A DNA stretch of 64,000 bases, from NCBI RefSeq assembly GCF_008704205.1, contig NZ_VXLC01000001.1, positions 1,240,001-1,304,000 on the forward strand, written 5' to 3'. The stretch comes from Nocardia colli. Its GTDB lineage: Bacteria > Actinomycetota > Actinomycetes > Mycobacteriales > Mycobacteriaceae. How positions within the stretch are numbered: position 1 is the stretch's first letter; the number at the start of each line of letters is the position of its first letter. Below the pieces are notes generated by a model that worked only from the letters and a program-made list of their open reading frames with translations, did not search any database and was not told where the DNA came from. A program made the translations under genes and the position numbers. This document shows, one piece after another, positions 38,996 to 47,156 of this stretch.

Positions 38996-39355
38996 TCAGT
39001 CCTGGACTGAGCGTTCGGTGTCCAGGATGGCGTGGCGGAGCAGGTCGCGGGCGGTGGCCAGTTCGGCGGCGCGGCGGTCCAATTCGGCCAGGCGGTCCTG
39101 GAGGGTGGGGAGGACGCCGGGGCAGGCGCGGAGGGCGCCGTCCGCACTGGTGCAGGGGAGAAGTCGGGCGATGGCGCGGGTCGGGAGGCCGACGGCGAGC
39201 AGGGCGCGGATCTGGGTGACGCGGTGTTCGGCGTCCTCGTCGTACTCGCGGTAACCGTTGCTGCGGCGTTCGGCGGAGAGCAGGCCGACGCGCTCGTAAT
39301 AGCGCAGTAGGCGTTCGCTGATGCCGGTGCGCTCCGCCAGCTCACCGATCAGCAT
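38996..39355 (-). CDS. MerR-family transcriptional regulator
   Basis: 119 residues. N-terminal winged helix 'LIGELAERTGISERLLRYYE' and 'SNGYREYDEDAEHRV', then a helix and a coiled-coil region ('LQDRLAELDRRAAELATARDLL'). Two cysteines (Cys68, Cys78) lie where metal- or redox-sensing MerR proteins place ligands, but spacing is not that of CueR, ZntR or SoxR, so the signal is unknown. It is divergent from an amidohydrolase gene (67-base gap), its probable target. Confidence 0.87.
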   Translation of the reverse strand: MLIGELAERTGISERLLRYYERVGLLSAERRSNGYREYDEDAEHRVTQIRALLAVGLPTRAIARLLPCTSADGALRACPGVLPTLQDRLAELDRRAAELATARDLLRHAILDTERSVQD

Positions 39356-39422
39356 GATTTGACCTTCCCATGGTGTCAGGGATCAACACTCGGCGGTGCA
39401 ACTCGATTCCTGAGGAGGACCG

Positions 39423-40193
39423 TTGATCATCGACGCACACAGCCACGTACACGTTCCGGTCGAGGACCACATCGCGCTGCTCGACGAGGCGGGTGTGGAC
39501 AAGACCGTGCTGTTCATGTCCCGGCCGCATCCGGAGCGCGCCCGAGACCTGGCGGAGCTGCGGCAGGAGATGGACCTGCTGTACCGGGCGCTGGCCGGGG
39601 GCGGCAACGAGGCCCGCGAGATCGCCTGGCGTGAGCTGGATGCGGCGCTCACCGCGTACCCGGACCGGTTCATCGGGTTCGGCTCGGTGCCGCTGGACGC
39701 ACCGGACGTCGGCCTGCTGGTCGACCGCGATGTGGTCGGCCGCGGGCTGCGCGGTATCGGTGAGCTGACCCCGCCGTCAGGTCAGGCGGCGCTGCTCGAG
39801 CCGGTACTGCGCGCGGCGACCGACCACGGTGGGCTCCCCGTGGTCGTGCACGGCGCCGCGCCCACCACCGCCGCCGACCTGCACACCCTGGCCGACCTGG
39901 CGCGAAGTTATCCACAGGTACCGCTCGTGGTGTCTCAGCTCGGCGGAGCGCACTGGATGGACGCCATCGAGCTGGTCCGCGACACCCCGAGCATGTACCT
40001 CGAACTGTCCACCGCCAGTATCGTTTTCGCCGTCCGCATCGCCATCGCCGAGATCCCCGAGCGCACCCTGTTCGGCTCGGATGTGCCCTACGGAGACCCG
40101 GTCACGGCACGCCTGACCGTCGAGCGAGCGACCCGTTCGCCACAAGTCCGCGAACTGGTCCTCGGCGGCAACGCTCAGCAACTGCTGAGCTGA
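39423..40193 (+). CDS. Amidohydrolase-2 family metal-dependent hydrolase
   Basis: 256 residues. 'MIIDAHSHVHVP' gives the HxH metal site at the start; 'GLPVVVHGAAP' holds the third His; 'LGGAHWMDAI' and 'TLFGSDVPYGDP' hold the last His and Asp. This is the ACMSD-like amidohydrolase layout, acting on small carboxylates or amides. The TTG start at 39423 is well supported by GAGGAGG five bases upstream. It is divergent from the MerR gene and convergent with the ROK gene (4-base gap). Confidence 0.85.
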   Translation: MIIDAHSHVHVPVEDHIALLDEAGVDKTVLFMSRPHPERARDLAELRQEMDLLYRALAGGGNEAREIAWRELDAALTAYPDRFIGFGSVPLDAPDVGLLVDRDVVGRGLRGIGELTPPSGQAALLEPVLRAATDHGGLPVVVHGAAPTTAADLHTLADLARSYPQVPLVVSQLGGAHWMDAIELVRDTPSMYLELSTASIVFAVRIAIAEIPERTLFGSDVPYGDPVTARLTVERATRSPQVRELVLGGNAQQLLS

Positions 40194-40197
40194 ACCC

Positions 40198-41487
40198 TCA
40201 GTCGCTCAACGTGGTTCGGCGAATAGCGGCGAGCGGGTCCGCGTAGAGCACGCTCAGTGACGTGACCACCGCCGCGAATTCCTGAACCTTGCCGCCGAAG
40301 CCGCTGATCCGGATGTCGGTGGGCGGGAGGGAGGAGCCCTGGTTGAATGCGCGAGCCACGTGCGCGACGGCCGGGCGGTAGCCGGTGAAGGCCTGCCCGC
40401 CGAGGATCACCCGGTCGGGGTTGAGCATGTCGCGGACCATGGCCACGGTGTGCCCGAGGATGGTGGCCCGCTCGGCGAGCAGCTCGCGGGCCGGCTCCGA
40501 GCCCGACTCGGCCGCACGGTACAGGTCGAGGATGGTCGAGCCCGCGGTTCCGTTGTGCGCGGGGATGATTCCGCGCCCGACGGCCCGCGAGTGCAGCGAA
40601 CGATCGCCGACGGTCACCTCGAGGCAACCGCGCCTGCCGCAGGTGCATTCGACGTCGGAGCCGGTCGGCAGGTGCGCGATCGAGCCGGGGCCGTTGCTCG
40701 GGGTGTGCACGCGACCGTCCAGGGTTACCGCGACACCGGCGGTTTCGCGGACGTAGAAGTACAGGCTGCTGCCGCGTTCCGGACCGGCGACGCGTCCGTT
40801 GGCGGCGTCGCGCGATTCGATGGTGGGCAGCAACAACTCCGAGGCCGCCATCGCCTCGACGTGCGGCGCCACCGACACGGGCAGCTCGAGCACCTCGCCG
40901 AGCACGGCGCCGATCTGCGCGCCCTGCCACTCCAGCTTGGGATGGTCGACCACGCCGGTGAGCGGATCGACCCGGCCGCCGATGGCGACGCCGGCCCAGA
41001 GCGGCTTGCGCCGATGCCACCGCTGCAGGAACGCCTTGGCGCTGCGGGCGACGGTGGTGGTGGCGAATTCCTGGCCGGTCTGCGGGGTGGCGATGGCCAG
41101 GCCGCCGAGGATGCGGCCGCGCAGGTCGGCCGCCACGATCTTGGTGACCGCGGCGCCGATGTGGATGCCGAGGGTCAGGTACGCCTCGTGGTCGATCTCG
41201 AAGGGCACCCGCGGACGTCCGACCGCGCCCGAGGCGGTGAGGTCGGGACGTTCGCGGAGCAAACCGGCGGCAAGCAGCGCGGACACCTGTCGGTTGACCG
41301 TGGCGATGCTCAGACCCGTCGAGCGTGCGGCATTGTCGCGCGAGACCGGGCCACCGGTGGCGGAGCGCAGAACCGCGGCCGCCGGGTTGTCGGCGATGCG
41401 CAGTTCAGGGGCGACCACTGGACGCTGGACCCGGATGCGGCCGCCTGCGGTCCTGGCGACGGATCGTTCAAGGGTAGGAAGGGACAT
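40198..41487 (-). CDS. ROK-family transcriptional regulator
   Basis: 429 residues. An N-terminal helix-turn-helix ('VSRDNAARSTGLSIATVNRQVSALL' region) precedes a ROK (sugar-kinase-like) domain with 'LTLGIHIGAAVTKIVAADL', 'PLWAGVAIGGRVDP' and the structural zinc site CTCGRRGCLE. ROK regulators usually sense sugars or sugar phosphates. ATG 41487 follows AAGGAA. The 192-base leader encodes a 35-residue peptide ending in four cysteines, so expression may respond to cysteine supply; this would make it a sulfur-linked regulator despite its sugar-type domain. No sulfur genes are adjacent downstream; targets are unknown. Confidence 0.88.
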   Translation of the reverse strand: MSLPTLERSVARTAGGRIRVQRPVVAPELRIADNPAAAVLRSATGGPVSRDNAARSTGLSIATVNRQVSALLAAGLLRERPDLTASGAVGRPRVPFEIDHEAYLTLGIHIGAAVTKIVAADLRGRILGGLAIATPQTGQEFATTTVARSAKAFLQRWHRRKPLWAGVAIGGRVDPLTGVVDHPKLEWQGAQIGAVLGEVLELPVSVAPHVEAMAASELLLPTIESRDAANGRVAGPERGSSLYFYVRETAGVAVTLDGRVHTPSNGPGSIAHLPTGSDVECTCGRRGCLEVTVGDRSLHSRAVGRGIIPAHNGTAGSTILDLYRAAESGSEPARELLAERATILGHTVAMVRDMLNPDRVILGGQAFTGYRPAVAHVARAFNQGSSLPPTDIRISGFGGKVQEFAAVVTSLSVLYADPLAAIRRTTLSD

Positions 41488-41507
41488 GGTGAAGATTCCT
41501 TGCCGAG

Positions 41508-41575
41508 GTCCCGCGCCTGGCGGGACGTGCCTACATGGGCGACTAGGCAGCAAACGAGCTGGAAGAACAGCTCAG
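41508..41575 (-). promoter_or_regulatory. Candidate attenuator hairpins between leader peptide and ROK gene
   Basis: Two hairpins on the minus-strand RNA: gagctg-ttcttc-cagctc immediately after the leader stop, inside outer gcagc/gctgc arms, and gtcccg-ccaggcg-cgggac ending about 7 bases before the ROK ribosome site. Ribosome stalling at the Cys codons could change which of these form. This is a proposal from base pairing by eye. Confidence 0.5.
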
Positions 41576-41679
41576 CTGCAGCAAGGGCGACAACACAGTT
41601 CGCGCGTCAGCGGCAACCGAAGACCCAGCGCGGCGGTCACATAGGTGACCCGCAGCGCGTTCGATCGGCCAGCAGACAT
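41572..41679 (-). CDS. Poly-cysteine leader peptide (leaderless mini-ORF)
   Basis: 35 codons, starting ATG at 41679, ending 'RELCCRPCCS' with Cys codons TGT TGT CGC CCT TGC TGC just before AGC TGA. A promoter-like -10 (TAATTT) ends seven bases upstream of the ATG, so the transcript would begin at the A of ATG with no leader. Leaderless short ORFs with clustered Cys codons are known in mycobacteria as cysteine-responsive attenuators of downstream sulfur genes (established knowledge, described for mycobacterial loci). Here the downstream gene is a ROK regulator 84 bases further on. The codon-level design, not length, is the main evidence. Confidence 0.75.
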   Translation of the reverse strand: MSAGRSNALRVTYVTAALGLRLPLTRELCCRPCCS

Positions 41680-41686
41680 GTAAATG

Positions 41687-41716
41687 AAATTAACACCGGT
41701 GACCGCAACTCACCAA
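41687..41716 (-). promoter_or_regulatory. Promoter for the leader peptide/ROK transcript
   Basis: Minus strand: -35 TTGGTG (41711-41716), 18-base spacer, -10 TAATTT (41687-41692), then 7 bases to the ATG at 41679. Spacing fits a sigma-70-type promoter and leaderless start. Confidence 0.6.
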
Positions 41717-41807
41717 GCCTCAAACCGCCGCTGTGTTGTCGCACACAGTGTTTTCCCAGGTCACGGCTCGAGGAAGTCGGGCATCGCCCGCCCTGCTCGC
41801 GCACGAA

Positions 41808-41846
41808 AAAGCCCCGCCCAGGCGAGAGGATGCTGGGCGGGGCTTT
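41808..41846 (-). terminator. Intrinsic terminator of the secreted-protein gene
   Basis: Stem agccccgcccag / ctgggcggggct with an 11-base loop; on the minus strand it is followed by TTTTTC. It lies 23 bases after the stop of the gene at 41870. Confidence 0.85.
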
Positions 41847-41869
41847 GTCGCGGCAGTGGCGACCGCGAG

Positions 41870-42574
41870 CTATTTCGGCGCCACGAAGGGCTGGTTGATG
41901 GTGGTGAAGTACTGGATCGCCGCACCGATCGCGACCGGGGCGGTGACGAAGATCTGACCGCCGATCACACCGAGCGCACCGATGGCGGCGGCGCCCGCGA
42001 GGCAGCCGGCGATGATGCCGCCGACGAACGGACCGAAGAGGCCGACGATGGTGCCGCCGACAATCGTGCCGCCGAGCGCGCCGCCCAGGACGCAACCAAC
42101 CGCCGCGCCGCCGAGGCCGCCGACCAGGGTGCCGATGGTGGCACCCATGGAGATGGTGCTGGTCAGCCGGCTCCAGGCAGCCTGCTCACGGTCGTACTCG
42201 GTCTTCCACGGGGCCTTGTCCTCGAACGGCAGCGCGACCGGCTTGTAGGTGGCCTTCGCCGGATCGAGCTGCGGGGTCAGCGTCGCGGTGTGGCCCGCGA
42301 TGTCGGCCGCGATCGGGAGTTCGAAGTCGTCGATGCGGAACTTCAGCGGGGTGCCGGCGACGACGGTGCCGTTGGCCGCCTTGATCTTCAAGGTGTCGTC
42401 CTCGACCACGATCGACCCGGAGTCGGTGGTGATGATCGACGACGCGTCGGTGGCATGGGCGGTGAAATTCACCGGATCATCGTTGGCCGGCGGTGCGGCG
42501 ACGGAAGTGCCAGCGGCAACTCCGGTCGCCATGGTCACCAATGCCGCGACCACGGCAAGCTTCCTCATCCTCAT
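41870..42574 (-). CDS. Secreted protein with glycine-zipper C-terminal region
   Basis: 234 residues: signal peptide (~1-27, 'KLAVVAALVTMATGVAAG'), a soluble beta-rich part ('SGSIVVEDDTLKIKAANG', 'FRIDDFELPIAADIAGH'), then from ~135 a long Gly/Ala-rich hydrophobic region with GxxxG spacing ('GATIGTLVGGLGGAAVGC', 'GGTIVGGTIVGLFGPFVGG'). Glycine-zipper segments can pack or insert into membranes. ATG 42574 follows GAGGGA; ATG 42568 is next. I recall similar unannotated proteins in Nocardia and Rhodococcus. A T-tailed terminator follows. Function unknown; cell-envelope or pore-like roles are speculative. Confidence 0.72.
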   Translation of the reverse strand: MRMRKLAVVAALVTMATGVAAGTSVAAPPANDDPVNFTAHATDASSIITTDSGSIVVEDDTLKIKAANGTVVAGTPLKFRIDDFELPIAADIAGHTATLTPQLDPAKATYKPVALPFEDKAPWKTEYDREQAAWSRLTSTISMGATIGTLVGGLGGAAVGCVLGGALGGTIVGGTIVGLFGPFVGGIIAGCLAGAAAIGALGVIGGQIFVTAPVAIGAAIQYFTTINQPFVAPK

Positions 42575-42677
42575 GTACTGCGATCCCTCATCTAGGTGGA
42601 GCTGTCGAGGCAAAGCATCGAGGAGAAAGTCCTGGATAACGAGGGAAAAACGCAGGCAGATTCCAATCCGCGACGGC

Positions 42678-43355
42678 TCAGCGGTCGCGGCGCAGCTCGC
42701 TCACCCAGGCGGCGAACTCGTCCGGCTCGGTATCGGCGCCGATCATGTCCACCACCACATGGCCGACGCACGCCGCGCGCAGCACCCGATTGGCCACCAC
42801 CTCGGTATCGCCCCACGGAATGTAGGGCTTCGCGATCAGCAGCGACGCGATTCCGTGCGCGGCGGCCCAGAGATCGAGCACGACCGGCATCGGGTCGCCG
42901 GGAGTGATCACGCCCGCGTCCATGCATTCCTGCACCGTCTGCGAAAAGTGCTGGAACGCACCGCTGCCGAGCACCTGATCCACCGCGCCGACGGACATGG
43001 TCGGCACGGTCGCCAGCCGATACTGCTCGGGGTGCTCCCTGGCGAACCGGACATACGCCAGCCCCTGCTGACACAGCCGGGTGATCGGCGAGACGGACGG
43101 ATCGGTCTCGGCGACGATCGCGGCGTCCAGGTCCTCGAAGACCTGCACGACCACGGCCTCGATGAGCGCGTCCTTGTCCGCGAAATGCCGGTAGATCGAG
43201 GGGGCGCTCACGCCGACCAGCTTGCTGATCTCGCGAATCGATACCGCATCGGCGTGCCCGGTGCGGGCCAGCAATTCCCGTGCCGCGTCGAGGATTTCGG
43301 TGCGCAGCTGGGCGCCGGTGCCGCGGGCGGACCGCGACCTGCGTGCTCCGATCAT
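42678..43355 (-). CDS. TetR/AcrR-family regulator of the adjacent MmpL exporter
   Basis: 225 residues. Helix-turn-helix at about 22-68 with 'SIREISKLVGVSAPSIYRHF', then a TetR_C ligand domain ('WAAAHGIASLLIAKPYIPW'). Its ATG overlaps the MmpL stop (ATGA), so both are made from one mRNA and the repressor is dosed with the exporter. The doubled palindrome TAACGNCGTTA 30 bases upstream of the mmpL start is the probable operator, giving negative autoregulation of the whole operon (inference). Inducer unknown. Confidence 0.9.
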   Translation of the reverse strand: MIGARRSRSARGTGAQLRTEILDAARELLARTGHADAVSIREISKLVGVSAPSIYRHFADKDALIEAVVVQVFEDLDAAIVAETDPSVSPITRLCQQGLAYVRFAREHPEQYRLATVPTMSVGAVDQVLGSGAFQHFSQTVQECMDAGVITPGDPMPVVLDLWAAAHGIASLLIAKPYIPWGDTEVVANRVLRAACVGHVVVDMIGADTEPDEFAAWVSELRRDR

Positions 43356-45634
43356 TCGCGCCCGGCCAGCACGCGCTCGCTGGGATCGGGATCGGCGTGT
43401 TCGCTCAACCCGATTCGGGCGTGCAGCCGGGCCAGCGGCGCGGGCGCCCACCAATTCCAGGTACCCATCAGCTTCATCAGGGCGGGCGCGAGCATGGTGC
43501 GGATGAGGGTGGCGTCGGCGAGCACGGTCAGGGTGAGGCCGAGGCCCATCAGCTGGATGAACGACACCTTCGAGGTGACCATCGCGCCCATCACGATGGC
43601 CATGAGCACGGCCGCGGCGGTGAAGATCCGGCCGGTGCGGGCGACGCCGACGGCGACCGCGTGCACGTTGTCCTCGGCGGTGCGCACGACGACGCCGTCG
43701 ACCACGCGACCGGAGGCGAGCCATTCCTCGCGGATACGGGAGAGCAGGAACACCTCGTAGTCCATCGACATGCCGAACGCGAGGCAGAACATCAGGATCG
43801 GCATGGTCGGCGTCATGTAGCCGACCGGAGTGAAGCCGAGCAGGCCGGACAGGTGCCCGTCCTGGAAGATCCAGACCATCGCGCCGAACGCGGCACACAG
43901 CGAAAGTGTGTTGAGCACAATGGCTTTCAGCGGCAGGATCAGGCTGCCGGTGAACAGGAACAGCACCACGAAGGTGGCGAGCGCGATCAGCGCGACGGCC
44001 AGCGGCAGCCGCTTGCCGAGCGAGTCGAGGGCGTCGGCATTGACCGCCGCGCCGCCGCCGAACAGCGTCTGCCCCGGTGCGGGCACGGCGCGCAGTTCGC
44101 GCAACTGTGCCTCACCCGCCGGGGAGAACGGGTCGACGCGGGTCGCCACATTGATGTATTCGCCGGTGCCGTTTGCCATTCCGGCCGGACCGTTGGCGAC
44201 CCGGCCGCCCTTGATGTAGACGCCGGCGCTGGACAGCACCGCCGAAACGCCGTCCGCCTTGGACAATCCCTTGGCGTAGTCGCCGATCGGCCCTGGGCCG
44301 CCTTGATATCCGTCCAGGACGACGGTGGTGTTGTTGCCCGCGTTGGCCGCCGGGAATTCCGCGCGCAGCACGTCGCCGACCTGGCGGGTGGCGGCGGTGG
44401 TCGGCAGCACCCGGTCGTCGGGATAGCCGAATTTCACGGAGAGGAACGGCGATCCGAGCGCGAGGAACAGTGCGACGAGGATCAGCGCGACCGGGATGGA
44501 ATGCCCGGTCACCCAGGTCACCATCCGATACCACCAGCTCTGCTCCGGTACCGGCGGCTGCATCGGATCAGGGGCCGAACGACCGAACAAGCGCCGCAAC
44601 GGAACTCGGATGTCGAGCGAATTCACCCGGTGCCCGAGCAGCACCAGCGCCGCGGGCAGGATCAGGATCGCCGCCGCGGCCGCCGCCGCGACCACCGCGA
44701 CCCCGGCGTAGGCGAACGACCGCAGGAAGTAGATGTCGAAGATGCTCAGCACGGCCAGCGAAAGCGCAACCGTCAGTGCGGAATACAGCACGGTGCGGCC
44801 CGCGGTCTGCACGGCGCGGATCGTCGCGGCCACCGGTTCGAGGCCGTTGGCCAGCTCCTCGCGATACCGGCTGACGATGAACAGGCTGTAGTCGATGGCC
44901 AGCGCCAGACCCATCGCGGTGGTCATGTTCAGCGCGTAGATGGACACGTCGGTGATCAGCGTGAACATCCGCAGGATGGCCAGCGTGGTGAGGATGGCGA
45001 AGATGCCGACGGTCAGCGGCAGCGCGGCGGCGATCAGGCTGCCGAACACCAGCACGAGCACGAGCAGCGACACCGGGATCGCGACGCCTTCGGCGAGGGC
45101 GAGGTCGTGGGTGATCTGCTTGTTCACGTCGTGGAATACGGCGGCGGTGCCGCTCTGCCGGACGGTGATGCCGTCGGTGGTTCCGGTCAGTTGCTCGGTG
45201 AGCGCGCCCGCGGTCTCCTGGGACTGCGTGTCGTCGCCGGTCAGGTAGGCGAAGACCAGCGCTTCCTTGCCGCTGGTGCTGCGCAGCGCGGAGGCCACCG
45301 CGGGCGGCGCGGTCCAATACGACTGCACGCCTTTGACATCCGGGCGGGCGCGCAGCGTGTCGGTCAGGTGCAGGCCGACCGCGCGGGTGGCTGGTGCGTC
45401 GGCGCCCGAATCCGAGCTGACCAGCAGCACGTAGTTCGGCGCGGCCCCGTCGAAATTGTCCGCGAGCAACCGCGCGACCTGGGAGGACTCGGCGTCCGGC
45501 GAGGTGAATCCGGCGGACTTCAAATGCGCCGCCGCCGTCGCGCCGAACACCCCGCAGAGGATCGCGAGCGCGGCGGCGGCGAGCAGGATCGCCCGCGGAT
45601 ATCGGGTGACGATCTGTGCGATCCGGATCAGCAC
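43352..45634 (-). CDS. MmpL-family RND transporter
   Basis: 760 residues, twelve helices in two halves. Proton-relay Asp-Tyr pairs lie in the conserved helices: 'GLALAIDYSLFIVSRYREEL' and 'GMSMDYEVFLLSRIREEW'. It starts 'IAQIVTRYPRAILLAAAALAI' and has a large periplasmic loop after each first helix. It lacks the extra C-terminal cytoplasmic domain of the biggest MmpL proteins and is of the shorter, drug/lipid exporter kind. First gene of an operon with the tetR gene (4-base overlap). Upstream of it lie two TAACG-N-CGTTA operators. Confidence 0.92.
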   Translation of the reverse strand: MLIRIAQIVTRYPRAILLAAAALAILCGVFGATAAAHLKSAGFTSPDAESSQVARLLADNFDGAAPNYVLLVSSDSGADAPATRAVGLHLTDTLRARPDVKGVQSYWTAPPAVASALRSTSGKEALVFAYLTGDDTQSQETAGALTEQLTGTTDGITVRQSGTAAVFHDVNKQITHDLALAEGVAIPVSLLVLVLVFGSLIAAALPLTVGIFAILTTLAILRMFTLITDVSIYALNMTTAMGLALAIDYSLFIVSRYREELANGLEPVAATIRAVQTAGRTVLYSALTVALSLAVLSIFDIYFLRSFAYAGVAVVAAAAAAAILILPAALVLLGHRVNSLDIRVPLRRLFGRSAPDPMQPPVPEQSWWYRMVTWVTGHSIPVALILVALFLALGSPFLSVKFGYPDDRVLPTTAATRQVGDVLRAEFPAANAGNNTTVVLDGYQGGPGPIGDYAKGLSKADGVSAVLSSAGVYIKGGRVANGPAGMANGTGEYINVATRVDPFSPAGEAQLRELRAVPAPGQTLFGGGAAVNADALDSLGKRLPLAVALIALATFVVLFLFTGSLILPLKAIVLNTLSLCAAFGAMVWIFQDGHLSGLLGFTPVGYMTPTMPILMFCLAFGMSMDYEVFLLSRIREEWLASGRVVDGVVVRTAEDNVHAVAVGVARTGRIFTAAAVLMAIVMGAMVTSKVSFIQLMGLGLTLTVLADATLIRTMLAPALMKLMGTWNWWAPAPLARLHARIGLSEHADPDPSERVLAGRE

Positions 45635-45663
45635 GCGCGGCTCCCTTGCTCGGCGCAGTGGGT

Positions 45664-45688
45664 TAACGACGTTAGCGTAACGCCGTTA
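45664..45688. promoter_or_regulatory. Double palindromic operator upstream of mmpL-tetR
   Basis: Two perfect 11-base palindromes TAACG-A-CGTTA (45664-45674) and TAACG-C-CGTTA (45678-45688), centres 14 bases apart, 30 bases from the mmpL start. Such paired sites usually bind two TetR dimers. The downstream-encoded TetR is the likely ligand protein. Confidence 0.75.
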
Positions 45689-45720
45689 CCTCGGTGTCGA
45701 TAGAGGGAGCCGCCATGCGA

Positions 45721-47022
45721 TCAGTGATCCCGGTCACCCAGGTGGCCTTGGCCGAAATGCCCCTCGCCGAACCGCCGCGGGGCATGGCCGTGCACGCCCT
45801 CGGCGTAGGCGGTCTCGGCGTGCAGCGCGAAGTCGATGCCCGCCGTCTCTTCTTCCTGACTGACCCGGAAGCCGAGGGTGCGATCGATGAGCTTGCCGAG
45901 CAGGAAGGTCACCACGAACGCGTACGCCGCGACCACCAGCACCCCGACCAACTGCTTGCCGAGCTGCGCCAGCCCGCCGCCGAAGAACAGACCCTCGACG
46001 CCGCCGGTCATCACCTGGGTGGCGAGCAGGCCGATCAGCACCGTGCCGACGATGCCGCCGACGAAGTGCACGCCGACTACGTCGAGCGAATCGTCATAGC
46101 CCGCTTTGAATTTCCAGCCGACCGCGAACGAACACACCACGCCGGCGGTGAGCCCGACGATCAGCGCGCCGAGCGTGTTCACCGAGCCGCAGGACGGGGT
46201 GATCGCGACCAGACCGGCCACCGCGCCGGACGCCGCACCGAAGGTGGTCGGCCTGCCGTCGCGGATCTGCTCGACCGCGAGCCAGCCGAGCATGCCCAGG
46301 CAGCCGGCCACCAGCGTGTTCAGGAAGACCGCTGCCGCAACGCCATTCGCGGACAGCGCCGACCCGGCGTTGAAGCCGAACCAGCCGAACCACAGCAGGC
46401 CCGCGCCGAGCAGCACGAACGGCAGGTTGTGCGGGCGCATCGCGTCCGTCTTGAAACCGATGCGCGGGCCGAGCACCAGGGCGAGCGCGAGTGCCGAAGC
46501 GCCGGAGGCGATCTCGACCACCAGGCCGCCCGCGTAGTCCAGCGCGCCGAACGAGGCCAGCCAGCCGTCCGGACCCCATACCCAGTGCGCGATCGGGGCG
46601 TAGACGGCGAGCGCCCACACCGGCACGAAGATCATCCACGCGGCGAATTTCGCCCGGTCCGCGATCGCGCCGCTGACCAGTGCCGCGGTCAGGATCGCGA
46701 AGGTCAGCTGGAAGGTGGCGAACAGCAGTTCCGGTACCGCGCCGTGCAGGGTGGTCGGGTCGATGCCGGTCATGGCCAGGTGGTCGAGGTTGCCGATCAG
46801 CCCGCCGCCGGCGTCGTCGCTGAAGGCCAGGCTGTAGCCGAACAGCAGCCAGGCGACGGTCACCAGCGGGATCGCGATGAAGTTCATCATCAGCATGTTG
46901 AGCACGCCGGTCGAGCGCACCATCCCGCCGTAGAACAGCGCGAGCGCCGGGGTCATCAGCAGCACCAGGGCCGTGCTGACGAGCAGCCAGGCGGTGGCCG
47001 CGGGATCCAGGGATGTGGACAC
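45721..47022 (-). CDS. amt: Ammonium transporter
   Basis: 433 residues, eleven helices. Amt signatures: 'ALALFYGGMVRSTGVLNM', the pore His in 'APIAHWVWGPDGWLASFG', 'DYAGGLVVEIASGASALAL', 'WFGWFGFNAGSAL' and the second His in 'DVVGVHFVGGIVGTVLIG'. The C-terminal tail is long and His-rich near its end ('HGHAPRRFGEGHFGQGHLG'). The GTG start follows AAGGAG. In many actinobacteria amt is followed by glnK-glnD; here it stands alone, so PII control, if any, would be in trans. A GlnR-like box lies upstream. Confidence 0.93.
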   Translation of the reverse strand: MSTSLDPAATAWLLVSTALVLLMTPALALFYGGMVRSTGVLNMLMMNFIAIPLVTVAWLLFGYSLAFSDDAGGGLIGNLDHLAMTGIDPTTLHGAVPELLFATFQLTFAILTAALVSGAIADRAKFAAWMIFVPVWALAVYAPIAHWVWGPDGWLASFGALDYAGGLVVEIASGASALALALVLGPRIGFKTDAMRPHNLPFVLLGAGLLWFGWFGFNAGSALSANGVAAAVFLNTLVAGCLGMLGWLAVEQIRDGRPTTFGAASGAVAGLVAITPSCGSVNTLGALIVGLTAGVVCSFAVGWKFKAGYDDSLDVVGVHFVGGIVGTVLIGLLATQVMTGGVEGLFFGGGLAQLGKQLVGVLVVAAYAFVVTFLLGKLIDRTLGFRVSQEEETAGIDFALHAETAYAEGVHGHAPRRFGEGHFGQGHLGDRDH

Positions 47023-47047
47023 GGGAAGCTCCTTCCACGCGATATGC

Positions 47048-47063
47048 GTTGCAAGGAAATTAC
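47048..47063 (-). promoter_or_regulatory. Possible GlnR-binding box upstream of amt
   Basis: Minus strand GTAAT-TTCCTT-GCAAC, close to the GlnR pattern GTnAC-n6-GnAAC, 25 bases before the amt start. The first half deviates by one base. Fits nitrogen control of amt; low certainty. Confidence 0.4.
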
Positions 47064-47156
47064 CGAATGCTCACCGCCGGATTTGCGCTGGTCTACGAGT
47101 CGCGCGCCGGTTCGGACATGGGATGTTTGCCGAATACGGCCGCTGAGCGGGACCGT

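Noticed and set aside
39908-39916. Perfect DnaA box TTATCCACA
   Set aside because: Single copy inside the amidohydrolase coding region; no cluster, no AT-rich unwinding region and no dnaA/dnaN nearby, so not an origin.
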